DNA of 64,000 bases from Piper betle (lineage: Eukaryota > Streptophyta > Magnoliopsida > Piperales > Piperaceae), in assembly GCA_033002965.1 (NCBI GenBank), contig JAURVB010010162.1, positions 29,927 to 93,926 on the forward strand, in the 5' to 3' direction. Below, piece by piece: positions 9,189 through 23,331 of the stretch; position 1 is the first letter of the stretch, and each line of letters opens with the position of its first letter. Position numbers and translations under genes: made by a program. The notes under the pieces were generated by a model that worked only from the letters and a program-made list of their open reading frames with translations, had not been told where the DNA came from and searched no databases.

Positions 9189-12118
9189 TGTAACACCCCA
9201 ATCCGGTTTATTCCCAACCCGCACCAGAACTGTTACAAAGGATCGAACTACTCATAAACCGATTAAGTTGGCTGACCCAAAACCTAAACGGCTACGACAT
9301 AACCCTCTCGACGTCTCAAGATGGAGCACGCCGCTAATGCGCAAACAATATATGAATAAGATGCAAAACCCTAGCATGATACTACGTGAATGTTATGATG
9401 ATAGCCACACACAAAATAATTTAAATAGCAACAAAATTTCCAAAATCCTGAAATAAGACGGACAGAATCTCCCCTAAAAGTGCAATAAGGGGACAACCTG
9501 TTAAAATACGGCACAATATAGTATATATATAAAACAATAATTTATATCGCAATAGAATTCAAATCATCCACACATATTGTAATTGGCATCTCGCCCACTT
9601 GCAATTCATGCTCATCATGTTTTTGTTCATTTTCAACTCAACATAGCTGATCATTCCTGGACATTAGAACATTTCCAAAACATTTCTAAGAAAATTCATA
9701 CATTTCTAAGAAAAAGACCTACAAGTCTCATAGCTCATGCATATGTACACAACCATGTATATCACCAAGCATCATTCAACCCACATCATATCTTACGCAA
9801 AAGTCGACGTGGCGCCAGGCATGTGTGTGCAATGCAAGCGCTAGTCCTTCGTCAAGGCCGGCATACACCATTCATCATCCTCACCTACATATAGTAGAAA
9901 AACGTCAGCAACGGGTGTCACTGGTCCGAAAATAACTAATATCAAACTGGAACATGACAGCAAACTCTCATGGAAAGCAAGCAATTATATATCTTCCTCA
10001 AGAACTCTCATAGGGCTACTAAAGAGGAGCCATTGAGCAGCTGACTCAACAGCATCCTGATCTATCTGGTACTGTGCCGCTCTCGGCACTTCTTTTTCAG
10101 TACTTCGCGTAAAACTTTTATCCTAAGCCCTCTCCAAACCTCCATATTACTCCTGGCCTTGAGCACGTAGGCCGAGTACTCTCAGGCAGTCGCCTTTAGT
10201 ACCCTTTGAACCACAAGTCCGGACATGCGCTGTACTAAACAGTACCCGTAAACCTCCACGTTCTCCGGGTGTGAGGAACTCAAACGCGGAGTTGTCAGGA
10301 TCCCTCGGGAATGGAACAATCCGCTGGCACTAATCCAGAGCCCGCTTTGACTGTCACGGCATCCGCTCATGGTACGTGCAGTCGGTTTCTCCATCTCTCA
10401 TCTCACTGAAAACTCGATAAAACTATTTATAGGGCTGGGTCGGGATTTATTATAATAGGCCCGAAGGCAACTTGAGGTGGATCTTATTTTCGAAAACAAG
10501 CTCGAGGGATCTCATCCTCGACGGGTTATTAATCCCGAAAACAATCGACCAGATGACCCGTGTTAGGTGGGGTCTGATAAATCATCCACCTGACACGTTC
10601 TACAATCAATAAATCAAATCACCGATAGAGTAGAGCGATAAAACCTGAGAAGCGTGTCCTAACGGACCTGTCAGAAGCTCCAAGCGTAGTCTCGTGCCTA
10701 GACGGCGAGCTCCTGCAACGAACCTACATGAACATAACTATTTACTAACGCCCATACATATATGATGCACGCCTATATAACTAATATATCCACATTCATA
10801 CATGAATCTAATCAAACATGACAATTATCTCAACAATCACACTAAATCTCTAATTGTCAAGCAAGTTAATAATTTTATGATTTCATACGTTACTTATTAC
10901 CTAGCACTTTTAATTCCAATTTCAAAACATACCTATTCTAATTAGGTGACAATGGTTTAATCAATTTAATCTGTTTAACTTAATACTAGCATGCAAAACC
11001 TAATTCATGCAAATTCATAAATTAACTCAGTTAACAAGCATTTAATTAACTATTCAATGGTTTACTAACAATTTCATTAGTGAGCATTTACATCACACAA
11101 CACAATCTACGCTAATCATAACATGTTTATCATAATTCACGATTAATTAAACTAAAATCATGAAGTTAATAAAATTAATTCCAATATGCTACCATGACCA
11201 CAACATGTATGTAATAATTCTAAAGAAAAAGGAAGAACCACCTCGCGATCGGCGCTGAAATCGTTGCCGACGGACGAAGGCGGTGAAGGCGAGCCGGCAG
11301 TTTTCTGGGCACTGTGCCGGCGGTTTCTAGCAATTCTGTGGTTTTCCAGCGACTACTCCGGCGGAGCAATCGGAGGTAAGGGTTAGCACCGTCTCGGCGA
11401 GCTTGACCCAATGGTGGTGACGACAAGGGCAGCCGTGGCGGCAATGGCCACCGAACGATGGCGTCGAGTGTGGTCGGGGCGGTCGGTCGCTCCAATCAGA
11501 CCCACAGCCGGCCTCGACGGCGGAGCTAGGTAAGGGGGAAAGGTAGGGGAAGTCGAGGGAAGAGCTTCGACGTCATAGCAGCAGTGGTCCAGTGCAGATG
11601 GCGGCGGAATCATGTCGGGAACGGCCGTGAAATAGTGGGCGATGTCCGGCGTCGTGACGGCTGGACGGCGGCCGGGCATGGTCGAGGCGGCAAAGGCCAC
11701 GGCCGAGCTGGCGGTGGCGAGGTGGCAACGTCTTAAGGGCAGCGGCAGTGAAGACGTCCGGTTTGTGGAAGGGAGATGAGAAATATAGGAGTGGCAAACT
11801 TGTAATTAGAACTTGACTCGACACCGGCTCGAGTCAAGAATAATAACTAACTCGGAATAAATCCCAAAAAAATTGGGAAAAATCACATAAAATCAAACAA
11901 AACAACACAATATCCAAATGACATGCATTGTAACTAATAACATGCCCGAACACCATCTAATGTGTCCTAATGCGTTATTCGGCCTAAACTAATTCTACGG
12001 TCACAACATGAAAAAAAGATTCGATCATCTGTATACTCTCATATCTACTGATAACTCAGTTTGCTGATGCGTATCTGACGCTATCATCGATACTTGGGTA
12101 TACATGAACCCCCATAGC
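9189..12118 (-). repeat. M1 5' LTR, truncated at its 5' end
   Basis: The left (3') end is TGTAACACCCCA on the plus strand. The interior runs antiparallel to the P1 LTR, including the equivalent of the P1 block at about 8181-8375 (near 10160-10400) and the GC-rich island (about 11230-11760). Similarity to the inverted M2 LTR continues to GAACCCCCATAGC near 12118 and then stops, leaving the terminal TGTAAAACCC end missing. Short open frames inside it (9583-9894, 10182-10394, 11220-11700) differ in frame from their LTR homologues and are not genes. Confidence 0.8.
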
Positions 12119-12427
12119 ATGTCCACACGGTTGGCCTTGGCCCGACACACGTGTTCTAAAAGCTGAACTCACGCCGAAGGCCGGCTTGTGCTCCGCTGCC
12201 CGCCTACTCAACTAGATTCGCCAGACGTAGAGCCCGCCAACTCAATTAGATCTACCAGACCGCTGCTGCCAAAATTCTTCCAAATTTAAAGAGGCATAGA
12301 ATTGGGGGAATGAGGATGAATGCCAAACTTGAAGTGCTGAGATAGCAAGAGGAGTGTGAGGATGATGGCCAACAACTGTGAGGGCTCGACAATGGCGACG
12401 GTGATGTTGGGGCATAGGGGGAGATGG
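12119..12427. other. Unassigned spacer between M1 and duplication unit A
   Basis: No ORF, LTR end or terminal repeat is recognisable. It contains two loosely repeated phrases (CCCGCCTACTCAACTAGAT and CCCGCCAACTCAATTAGAT, about 45 bp apart). It lies outside the tandem duplication and probably carries the deletion scar that removed the end of the M1 LTR. Confidence 0.4.
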
Positions 12428-12868
12428 GGGGTGGCTAGCTCCAGAGGGTTATTTATTTTCGACTGCCGGGCTCGACAAAAAACTCAGACAATGACTAGAT
12501 CATACAATTTTCGTCCAAACAAATTTTGAACAGACGTGGACATAGCTTGCACGACGTCCATCCAAACAGATGCCCACCACTAGAGAAGATGGAGAGGATG
12601 TCAAATGGCAGGTAGGGAGAAAGTTATAACGGGTGCTTCGGGCAGCGTCTGTGCTTCAAAGTCAGCTTGTGGGACCCACCTCAAAATTCTAGATGGTTCA
12701 CTTAGCTAAGGCGCGCAACCATTCATTGGTTGTAAAAATTATCCCCAAGAAAAATAAACAAAAAAAATTGAAAACAACAATTAAAAAAATAAATTGAGCA
12801 CAATATTATTTCATTATCGATAATAAAGTTGTTTTAGTCACAACAACCAAAGGTTACATTGCAGCATT

Positions 12869-13193
12869 TTAACACTTGCAGAAGCAATACCGTTTGTTGT
12901 CTTTAAGCACACATAGGCCATCTTTATCACATCCATTTTGGCAACCTGCCCTGCAATGATCATACATGGCCGGTGATGTGGGGTCACACAAAGGTTCTTC
13001 ATAGTATGTGCAACAATTAGCTGCGGTAGGAAATGCAACAAACATAGAACCTATATTACAGGAAACTATCATAAAACAATTGAAATTCAAGGGCTAAACA
13101 ATAACTTCAAAGGAAAAGAAATTGTGCTTTTTAAATTTTTAGTAGCAAGAACATGAAGAGGAAAGTGATGCGCTTCACTCCAACTTTGGCCAT
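12869..13193 (-). pseudogene. Cysteine-rich secreted peptide gene, copy A (splice donor lost)
   Basis: This is the paralogue of the intact gene at 38188-38517. Exon 1 would start at the ATG at 13193 (MAKVGVKRITFLFMFLLL), the hydrophobic core of a signal peptide. In copy B exon 1 ends GCAG before GTAATT. Here those bases are replaced, and the frame runs into TAA two codons after the last leucine, so no donor is visible. Exon 2 (13050-12869) keeps its acceptor (TAATATAG) and an open frame with all ten cysteines and the stop TAA. The upstream TATA is preserved. It is probably a recent pseudogene unless an unrecognised donor is used. The family is not recognised; it resembles defensin-like or other small secreted plant peptides only in size and cysteine richness. 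Confidence 0.72.
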
Positions 13194-13371
13194 CTTGATG
13201 ATCTTAGTAAATAAATTTCTACAATAATTGGAGTATCAAACTAAATTTAATAAGACTGTCGGTAATAAAACTCAATTTTTGAGACCTAAATTAAATGTAA
13301 TTAATTTGTGTACCTCACAGCAGAATATAAAAAATAAATATCCTCACAAATCAAATACTATGCAGGGGGTT

Positions 13372-13381
13372 CTATTTATAG
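13372..13381 (-). promoter_or_regulatory. TATA box of peptide gene copy A
   Basis: CTATAAATAG on the minus strand lies about 180 bp upstream of the ATG at 13193. It is conserved in copy B (38693-38702) within a block where the two copies remain closely alike. Confidence 0.6.
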
Positions 13382-14529
13382 ACTAAAATAGACCTCTCCT
13401 CTTCTTATCTTAAATGCTCCATATCTTGTAGGACCACAGATTTCGTTCAATGCTCCTAAATATTAGATAAATCTAATCAGTATTTCCCTGAAAAGATATA
13501 TATATAGACATGCAGAGTACATAAAACTAGAGTTACTTGAATTAATATTAAGCATTTCTTTACTTCACATTATTATCTTATGGGAAAATGCAAAGTTAAT
13601 AGTTACCAGGAATTTGCACCCTCTAGGCCACAATTTTCTATAATAGACAATAATATTATATTATCTAAACCTTAAATACATAATATTAAATGATAAATAA
13701 TTTTGGAACCATAATTATAACATATTGGACATTCATGTATAAAATTTGGCTAGATGTTCCCAACTAATGGATGTATCTAATAATTATGTCATACAATTAT
13801 GTATACAAATTTTGATCGATGTGCCAATAGTGGGCATATCGAAAATCTGTGTTCAACCATTGATTGATCGTAACCAAAGTTAGCATGAAAAATTTATCTT
13901 GAATGGTTGTGAAGAGAATCATAGACTATGCACACATTCAATGTGGTGATCTGTTTATGAGAGGCCAAATACTCGAATATTGTATATTGAAAACCCATCT
14001 TTTTCCTTAAGAGATCATTTAAAAATAAACGTTTACTCTTTTACAATATTTCTCCAATTGATACTCAAGTTTAGTTTGATTTACTAGCTCGTGTCTAATG
14101 TCACAAACTGTTCAAGCACAAGGTGGTATTATAATGATATTATAATGAAGGTGGATAGTTATTTTACTGATGGCGATATAAATCAAGGGAGTTAAGGCAA
14201 AAAATGATGAATTTGAAAAAATAAAAATAAAAAAGAAAGCAAAGAAAAGTGTACTCTAGCACACCCTATTTTTTGGTCCATGGGCGGACCAAAATACTAT
14301 GTTATAATTTGAATGTTGTTCGTTAGTTTACTATGGTACACTCTTTACGAAATCAGATTTCAACCCATAAGGAGCTTTAGGATGAACACCTTACAAAATT
14401 TTTATAAAATGCATATTAATTCATTCTATCATATAAATGTTCTTAAACTTAAGGGAGCTCCTTGTTTGAGCACTTTTGAGTCATGGGAGGGGGAACACCT
14501 CTCCAGCAACTAAGAGGGTGATTTTAAAA
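13382..14529. other. Upstream region of peptide gene copy A, no gene seen
   Basis: AT-rich DNA shared with unit B (38703-39940). No coding frame, TIR or LTR was recognised. A short segment near 14110-14150 is about 90 bp shorter than its unit B counterpart. The shared block up to about 14000 presumably holds the promoter of the peptide gene. Confidence 0.5.
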
Positions 14530-17500
14530 TGTAATGATCCCATTGAGCTACACAAAGGCAACACTCTAAATGAAGCTAAGAGGTTGAGCTTTAGAAAATT
14601 CGGGTGCATGATCCGGTTCTTATACTTAGTTTCGACCTTGAGTTAGTTAACTTATTCTTATGATGATGTTGAACTTAAGACGCGTGAATGTAGGGGTCGT
14701 GATTACCTATTTCACATACCTATAATGGAAATTATATTACCGAGATATCATCGAGTGCTAAGGTATCATACCTTAACCCTAATCTTCACGAGAGCTCTTC
14801 ATCTTATATTAACTGTAAGCTCTCCCAACCCACATTACTCTAACACACACATAGCTGCAAGCAAATAAGTATAAAGTACTCAGTATGATCCCCGTCATGT
14901 TCTTGGACTTTTAAGCCTAAGCACCCTGTAGACGATAGTTAAGTGCTCTAAAGTTAATACCCTACATGATGATAGTAATAAAATAACAGTAACTCATGAA
15001 TCACATGAAACAAATCCACAAGCATCGTAACAAGGTCTAGGGTACCAGCCCAATTCATAATACAACACAAAGTAAATTTTTCCAAATACAAAAATCATAC
15101 ATAATCACAGTCCATAGTACATAATACAATGTCAACACAGCATCGTCCCAACACTATGAGCCTCACAATCCACCCACCTAAACTGGCTACTAACATACCT
15201 ACTCACCTACATAAATATAACAAATTCGTTAGTAGTCAAATTGATTACTAGCCTATGAATAACAATCAATACATAAATACTAGTAGATTGTATCTCAATA
15301 CCCAGAAAAATTTGAAAATTTCAGAATCCATTGCAAGGCAACAAGTTGAGTCACATGGCCAAACATCATACAATAAATGCGGGAGAAAACTCAACAACTT
15401 CAAACTTATATACATATATACTTGCGCTTACGCGCTCACATCCTCTATATATCACATGCCACTGTACTCTTGTGTCTTAGAAAAATTAGGTTAGTGCCAC
15501 AATTTTCGAAAACACACTGAATTTGCAGTGACCTACTTACATTGCACTAATTGAGGATGTAAAGGAGTACTACTGTAATTCATACAACCCGTGTCACTCA
15601 TTCTCTTATTTGTGAAATCCGTAAAACCATGTGCACTTATCTAGTTAGCTTAGGGAGGGACATATATACTAAATTTCTAGATCTTCAATTGAAAAAGTAA
15701 CAAGGGTTCTCATCATTGTAGTTTTATTAAACTATGAAAAAACTAGCTAAATTTCCCAGCATCAGAGGGATTCGATATAACGTCGTTGACACTGTCCTAA
15801 ATCTTACATGCCATTAAACACGACACTCAAGGAGTTAAAGAAAGGTAAGCAGAAGAGTCATGAGGACCTGGATGAGACGAGCTCCTCGTCCTAACTCAAT
15901 GAGCTCACTCTGTGTAACCTAGTAAGGAGACGAAACTCAAATCAACTTCAGATTGCATTCGCACACAAAAATAGGCAACGCTGCATCATATGCACAATAG
16001 TCAAGGACTTAATTACTTAATCACATTGCTTAATAATATGTTAAACATTACTAGGTAATAATAATTAAGGTTTAAAATTGCAAGTACACTTAGTTAGAAA
16101 AGTCCAATAGTTACGGTTTTACTATCAAATTTAACCAAATCAATTTTAGGACAGGCCAAACATTGCAATCAAGGTCCACTAAGGATGTGTCAAGGTGCTA
16201 AGAACAATTTTCCTAGGCCCTCAACCAATTTTTCTAATTCAAGTTTATGGGTTTGGAGACTACAATTGGGCCTTGGTAAACGAGTAAGGTTAGCTAACAC
16301 TATAGGAATTTCAAGTTCAAAATCCAAAGATTGGGCTTGAGTGGAATTGGGAAGAGAAGGCATTGGCCAAGTCATTTCTAGAGCTGTCTAGACCTATTGG
16401 TCTTCAAAAAATTATAATGCATGATCCACTAAGCCAATGGCTTTCAAATTTTTAGGAGATCTTACAAGGACACATCATAAGGTTTGGGTTAAATTCCATA
16501 CAATTTCATCACCAAATGGCTAGGATTTTGTAGTTGAAGCTAAGGAACTAGGGTTTCACCTTGCACAAATGTACACTCCATAAATCCCAATTAACTAACC
16601 AGATAAAAAATATTTAAATGTAACCAAAATTTGCATATTTTAAGTAGATACTTATTCAGTCCAACAATAATTGTTACAAATTTTATTAATAGTTTTTATG
16701 GGCTCACCATAGAGCACAATCTTAGAGCATTGCATATCACATCAACAGAACAAAAAACATAGAACGCATTTTGGGTTTTGTTCATTATTGAGGTTATTTT
16801 AACATAGTATTTTGACAAGATGTATCTCAGATCACGAGTAACAATAATGCAAAAGATTGCATTCAAATATATCCTACAACATAGTGTAAAAATTCTGGAG
16901 AGGATTGGCCAATTTACTGAGATAATGAAAGTTGTAACCTTTAGCCAAGTTTGGCACCTATTCATGATTTTGCATGTATAATCAAACAAAATAATCTGGA
17001 AAAAACTTGAAGATCTATCTCTTAAAGGCTAACAAGATAATAATCATGTAGATCTACAACCTAAATCATGAGATGATTTTTTCACCGAAACCGTGCAAAC
17101 AAGCAAGCATACTACATTTAAAAATACATAACTATTTATATAACCATGATAAAATCATGATTATAAGTCATACAGACTCCTAGTACACTAATTGATATGA
17201 TAAAAAGAAGAAAAAAGTACGAACAAGTAACCACACAAACGAATAAAAGCACAAAACACACTACGGAGGTAAGAAGGAGGGATCTTTTATCTCAACCGGT
17301 TCATAGGGGGTCTCTTGGGGCATCCTTCCCCCCAAGATCTACAACCCTAAGGCCTTGGCCAAACATGGAGAGGCTTGAGAAGGCTGGGAGGAGCTGGGGA
17401 TGAAGTGGGGAGGAGACTGTATTTATAGAAAAGGAAATAGCTCCGGCTCAAGGGCACTCGCCCAATACCTTTGCACTGACCTTTGCAAGATGGAGCAACG

Positions 17501-20500
17501 ATGGATTTTTCATACCTAGACCATGTGCGCATACTAGGCCGAGCTGCATGCATAGTTGGGTCAACTTACTAGGCGCAAAGATGCTAGTGCAAAGGCATTG
17601 ACGCAGTGCCTTTACGCTAGAAGAGGGGGAAAATTTTTCAACTTTGGGGGCAATGCCACTAGACTTGTATCTTTATACTCAAACTTGAGCCCTGTCCCAA
17701 AAGGGTGCCTTTCCACCAAAGCTTGGCTTGATGGTGTTGTGACGCTTGGAAACGCCCTTCCTCCAAAACTTGGCGAAAAGGTGTTGTGATGCCTTTGCAC
17801 TAGGCATAGTTTACGTGAACCTATGGTTCGCACCAATGGAGCTATCTAATGACCTAGAAAGGCTATTGTGCCTTGGGGATAGGATTGTAACACCCTGTTT
17901 CGGTTCACTTATGAACTGAATCAAAATGTTATGATCGAGTCAACTCATGTTTAAAGTTGTCAGTCTGTAGGACTCGATCGATGAAATAGATCGAAACAAC
18001 CCACTTGGTGTCATGAGAATGGAAGACATTTTTAAATAGGTATTAAAACACATCAAATATAAGTAAATGTATGAAAAGAAATAAATGAGTTAAGCTCAAG
18101 TGTGTGTAGCATTTATCTGTCCTTCCACCAAAGTTGATTTAGGATTTGCAAAACCTACATATATTATATTAAAAACGTAAGTAATGAATGTTACTGATCA
18201 AAAAAAATAACTAATACAAACTGGCGAATGGGATCCGATAAAACAAGATGCATGCTTGTTGTGTGTACTTATAAATGTGTAGAAAAAAACATGGCTAAAT
18301 CACCTGACATCGTTGGGATCTGATAAAACACTGCTGATGCCGTATTACATCTAAAACACGATTAAACTCTACACGTAGGGAGTCAGGCAGAGAGGGAGAG
18401 TCCTACTGACCTATGGTCTGAGCTTCATGCATATCTGCATATCCTGTGGGGAGCTCAGACTCCGAAAGCTACATCGGAACCTACAACTAAGTAAAATACT
18501 AATATCTCTATATGATGCATGCTTGTTGTGTGTACTTATATCATCAATACATCACAACAAAGAAAGCAATACTAACAAACCTCTAACAAAACATGTGGCA
18601 TGAAAATCGATACATAATAATAAATAATAAATAAATAAATAAATGTACTCATAGATAATTAGATAAACAATAAATACATGATATAAATAATACTCTAATC
18701 ATAAATTAATAATGTAATTATAGTATACGAATACACGGATAAACACGAGTAAATATCATATATACACATACTAGTAAACATATAAATAATTAAATAAATT
18801 AATAATTAATTAATTAAATCAATCAATGGATAAAGAAATAAATAAATAAATAAAATGAATTAATCATGAAGAATATTAATATAAATATTAAATATACTAA
18901 CATACACCTAAATACATGTAAATAATAACATGAGCAAAAAATAATCAATAATCAATCAATTAAATAAATAAAATAAGATAAACATTAACTAAAATAATAT
19001 CTATCAATATATACACTATCAATAACAATAATTAGTCATATGATCATTCATCATAGTGAACAAATATATAAATAATGAGAAATGAATAATCATGAATAAA
19101 TAAATAATAAATAAAATAATTAAAAAATAAAGAAAAATACATATATCATCAAACATGCTAAACAATGTGAATATTCATCTAAACTTATGTAAAGTTTCTT
19201 GAATTACCAGAAACAGTCGAGAAACGGCCGAAAACGGACTAACCCAAACCGAGCCAAGCTGAATTAGACCGAACCGAATAGGCTGAACCAACCCGATTCG
19301 GGTTAACTAATAATTGGGTTGGTTGACTGGGCAGACGTTAATTGGATGGGCAGCTCAGACATGGCTGGCGGGAGCGAAAGCTGGCAAGCGGCACGGGCAA
19401 CAGACGCGATCACGTGCAAAAGGGTAAACGGGAGGCTGCGATGCCATCATAGGAGAACACCGACAGCAGCGCAGGGGTCCGGATCAGCGGCCCATGCAAC
19501 GAGGAGAATGCTGATAGTGGTGGTCGGTGACGTCTGGCCATAGCTGGCGAAAAATGGCCGGGAAAGGGGCTGGATCGCCACGGGTCTGGCGGTATCACCG
19601 GCGGTGATCACGGCCGTGGTGGTGGTCGTGGGTATTCTCAAAATGGGGATCTAAACAAGATGAAGCTGTATGGATGGTTGGATTGGCCTATGCTGGCTTG
19701 CCTACACCAGAAAATGGCCCAAACAATGGTAGCTGTGGCGTAGACTGGCTACAAAACTCCCTCACCAGCGGCAACTGTGGCAGCGGCGCTATGGGTGAAA
19801 AGTCGGCCGCGAGGTTGTCATAGGATGCCGATCCAGCGGCTGGGGACGAGGTAGAGACTCATCGGCGGCGCTATGGGTGTAAAGTTTTAAAAATGTGGGA
19901 AGGTCGCTGAAAATAAAAGGGAAAATGGTAGGGTTGATGTGACAGACGAGATCTTGCCACTAGCATCATCTGAATGTCCGATAACTCGTGGTCTAGTAGG
20001 ACCCACCTATGGGTATATGTAATATACATATAGATGGAAAGCTCGGATCGAGACCATCGAAAGTTAAAACTAACTCGAGTCATAAAATTGACTCTATAAG
20101 AGGGGAATCGAGGAAAGATGGTTAAATAGGCCTCGATCCCTGAACTAAATCAAGTTAGGCCCAAAGGGGCACATTCGAATGATCTAAAATTCCTATGCTA
20201 CATAGAAATGAAATACCCAAAAATCCCAAACTACTGCTAAACACTGCAACGACATAGATCTAGGCCTAAAATCCTGGCTAATTCATAAAAATCATATGTA
20301 TCCTCGTGTATACACTGATAACTCATTATATAAAGTGTCATAACTGAAACTATCATATGCATGTCGGGCATACTCAAACTCCATAACATGCTCATATGGC
20401 CATCTAGGTCCCATACTCATATTTTGAAAATTAGCCTACCTCGAGCTCGCTCGAATTGACTCCATAATGACCCAAACAAGTAAAAACTAAAATCAGGTAA

Positions 20501-20753
20501 AACCCTAACCCAAAAATAAGCTTTTACAAGGATAGCTCAAAAGGGTTTTCAAATATGCAACAAACAATTTAAAGTCACGAGAGACACTATCGTAAACCTA
20601 AAAAACTTGAATCAAATATAGGGGGAGACTAGGGATATGGCTCATACATAACATACCATATAAACGCTTGCGGCAAAAGGGCCAGACAAGCAATTTGATC
20701 CTGATCACAACCAAACGAAAGTAAAACCTTCAGCAAAAAGTATGGGTTTTACA
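14530..20753 (-). repeat. Old degenerate minus-strand LTR, unit A copy (interrupted by S1)
   Basis: The right end (about 20722-20753) reads, on the minus strand, TGTAAAACCC, spacer, GGTTTTAC, the terminal signature of every LTR in this window. The interior near 15480-15640 aligns antiparallel with the P3 LTR at about 28720-28860 (GTTAGTGCCACA and GGAGTACTA blocks), and a TATA-like box (CTATAAATAC, minus strand) lies at 17419-17428. The left boundary is uncertain; TGTAATGATCCC at 14530 is the best candidate and no TSD is visible. Without S1 the length is about 3.6 kb. Unit B holds the same relic (39941-43601), so it predates the duplication. Confidence 0.5.
17886..20528 (-). mobile_element. 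Solo LTR S1 with perfect 5-bp TSD
   Basis: It begins TGTAACACCC at 17886 and ends GCTTTTACA at 20528, flanked by AGGAT at 17881-17885 and AGGAT at 20529-20533. There is no internal region, PBS or PPT, so it is a solo LTR left by recombination between two LTRs. It is the same family as the P3 LTR, read on the minus strand. About 18600-19160 is a long AT-rich tract, and 19300-19870 is the GC-richer region. Unit B has the empty site (AGGAT once, 43379-43383), so S1 landed after the tandem duplication. Confidence 0.9.
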
Positions 20754-21775
20754 TTTATGCAAGTTGTTCTTATAGGAATAAATTGTTAGAATATATTAAT
20801 TTGGGTGTTTGTGGTGAGAAAAAAAAGTAAGTATAAATTTTGAGTTGAGAAATGGCGATAATGAGGTTTATGTTGTCTTAGATTTAGAAGGAATCTTGTG
20901 CTAGGACCTATCTACTTGTTAACATGTTAACCATTTTTAAGCTAGCCTAGCCCCATATTTGATACCCGAAGTTATGAATATTCTAATTGAGCAATGTACA
21001 TGGGAGAAAACCTCTATGCCCAGGATAAAGGCTATGTACCAGTCGCATGAGTTGACCCCTAGAGTAACTTCTGCACCCCCCATTCTTGAGCTAGGGTAGG
21101 GAGAATCAGGTTTTAGTATTTTGTTTTTAGCTTTTTGATGTATTTTTACTTTAATTTAAAGTACCCTAACTTTATGAGGTCTATAAATATTTTTATTGCA
21201 TAACCTAAAGCAACTTTTGATATCTTAGTGACTTCATGAGAGATTCAATTGAAACAAGAAAGACTTCACCTATGAGTTTTTATTTCTTCTTTTCTTCTTT
21301 GCTTTTTATTTCATTCTGCCATTGATGTTAATTAACAATGAATTTTTTGGTGATTTTAAAACTTTTATACGGCAAAGTTCATTATCTACCATTCCAATAG
21401 TCTTTTTAGCATAGGTAATTTGATTTATTTTTCTCTCTATGTAATTATGGTTGTTGGCTTGTTTACTTTATTTTATGCTAAATGGTTGCAATAGCTTGGC
21501 CAACTTTTGTATTATTTCAGAGATTTGTTCTTGTCTAAGTATAGAACATTAGATTTTTCATAAATAGAATAAAGTTTCTTCGCATGAAACGTGATACATG
21601 TGTGGGACAAAGATACAACTATTCACTTTAGATAACTATATAAGGTTTTTCTTAATTTGTACTTTTATTCCAATTACGTAGAGATATAGTAATTAAATTA
21701 GAGTAATAATTGTGATAGCCAAAGTGCGAATAATTAAGTTATCTTTGTTAGTAACATAGTAATAATTAGTAGAAG
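20754..21775. other. Spacer between old LTR and solo LTR P2, unit A
   Basis: Shared with unit B (43602-44362). Unit A carries about 200 bp more (roughly 21070-21290). It is AT-rich, with no ORF, TIR or structural RNA recognised. Confidence 0.45.
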
Positions 21776-23300
21776 AGAAGAGTAAAACCCCAGCTATGGG
21801 TTAGGGTTTACACACTTGTAGTTTTGCCTAGTTTGGGTGAGTCTTAAGTCGGTTCGAGTGAGTTTGAGCCACAAACTAATTTTTAGAGCATGAGTATGGG
21901 TCTAGATGGTTATATGAATATGTTATGGAGGCTAAGTATGCCTGACATGCAGATAATAGCTTCAGTCATGCTACAATAAAGCATGAGTTATTAGTGTTTA
22001 CATGAGGTATACAAAATTTTTTTATTTGTGTTAGTTAAAGTTTTAGGGCTAGATATAGGTCATTGTGGTGTTTAATATATGTTTGGGACATTCAGGGTAT
22101 CTTATTTTCATGCATCTTAAAGATTTGGACAACCAAATTGCCCTTGTGGGCCCAACTTGATTTGAATCATTGATTTTTAATTGATTGAGTTGAGAGTTTG
22201 GAAGCCTATTTATCCTTCTTGCCTCGATTCCCACTTATATAGTCAATTTTAGGCTTTTAGTCAGTTTTTACTTTGGACAGCCTCGATCCAAGCTTGTTGC
22301 CCATAAGTGGGCCCCACTGGGCCCACTAGTTGCTAGATGGTTTAGAATGTGCCATGTGGCAAGATCTAGACTGTTCAATAAAAATTGAAATAAAAAACTT
22401 AGCTTTTCTCCCTCCTATTTCAGATTTGCACCTTACTGTCGCCGCCATTTGGACTCACCACCAGCAAGTCTCAAGCCAGAGGGCCAGTCCGATTGTGACT
22501 GACTTGAGGCCAGCTAACAACAAGGACCCACCACCTAGACCAGTGCCACCATGTTTGCCTCCGATTGGGCATTTTTGGTTGTTGGTTTCCTACTGCATCA
22601 GTGAGCCACATTTGATAAGACCAACCACGCAGATAGATTCCTTTCGTCAAGACCAATATATTGAGACCATCAACGACCACTATTGTGGTCATAATCGCCA
22701 CTAACGACGTCGCCAAACCCAATGGCAATTCTACCCCTTTCTGGCCATTTTTTGGCTAGTAGCCGACAGAACCTTGCCAATCACCACCTCAACATCCTCT
22801 GTCATTCGAGACAAGCGGCAGCCTCAGTTGAGCCCCCGTTGGCGATTTTCGGACACAAACACTGCTGTCCAATTACCCTCGTTTGCATTTGCCAACCTAG
22901 TCCTGTTTACTTACCTGCCAACCTGTCTGCCAGTGCGTGCAAGTGTTCGTGTCCATTAGTTCAGACTAACCCAGCCGACCCAACCCACCACTTACTTAAC
23001 CCACACCAAGTTGACTTAGCCTGACTCAGTTCCATTCAGCACATTTTCACCCCATTTTCGGGAATTTTACATCCTTTTTTTGTAATTCGAAACACCTTAT
23101 ATTAGTTTAGATTCATATTCACATGATATAACATGTTTAGATGTTATAAATATTTTTCTCTATATATTACTTATTTTATTTAGTTATTTATTCATTCATT
23201 CATTTTTTTATTAATATATTTATTAATTATAATGCATGTTTATGAGATTATTTATTAATATTAATGATATATTTACTTATTAATATTAATATTATTAATT

Positions 23301-23331
<31 letters not shown>

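Larger units (their letters stand above)
1..12118 (-). mobile_element. Minus-strand Ty3/gypsy element M1, split by element P1
   Basis: Reading right to left, the parts are a 5' LTR (9189-12118), a tRNA-iMet PBS (9172-9184), the leader, a broken gag-protease-RT (1405 down to 1) and then the window edge. The leader is split: its LTR-proximal part is at about 9142-9188 and its gag-proximal part at 1406-1552, and P1 fills the space between. Aligned by eye to P1's own leader, the two halves join without a gap. The short repeats flanking P1, GGCAT at 1548-1552 and TGCAT at 9142-9146, look like its target-site duplication with one change. The LTR is cut off on the right near 12118, where similarity to the M2 LTR stops about 130-150 bp short of the expected end. 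The 3' LTR lies outside the window. Confidence 0.8.

Noticed and set aside
15255..15494. 79-codon open frame in unit A
   Set aside because: The unit B counterpart is interrupted, and the region aligns with the interior of an old LTR.
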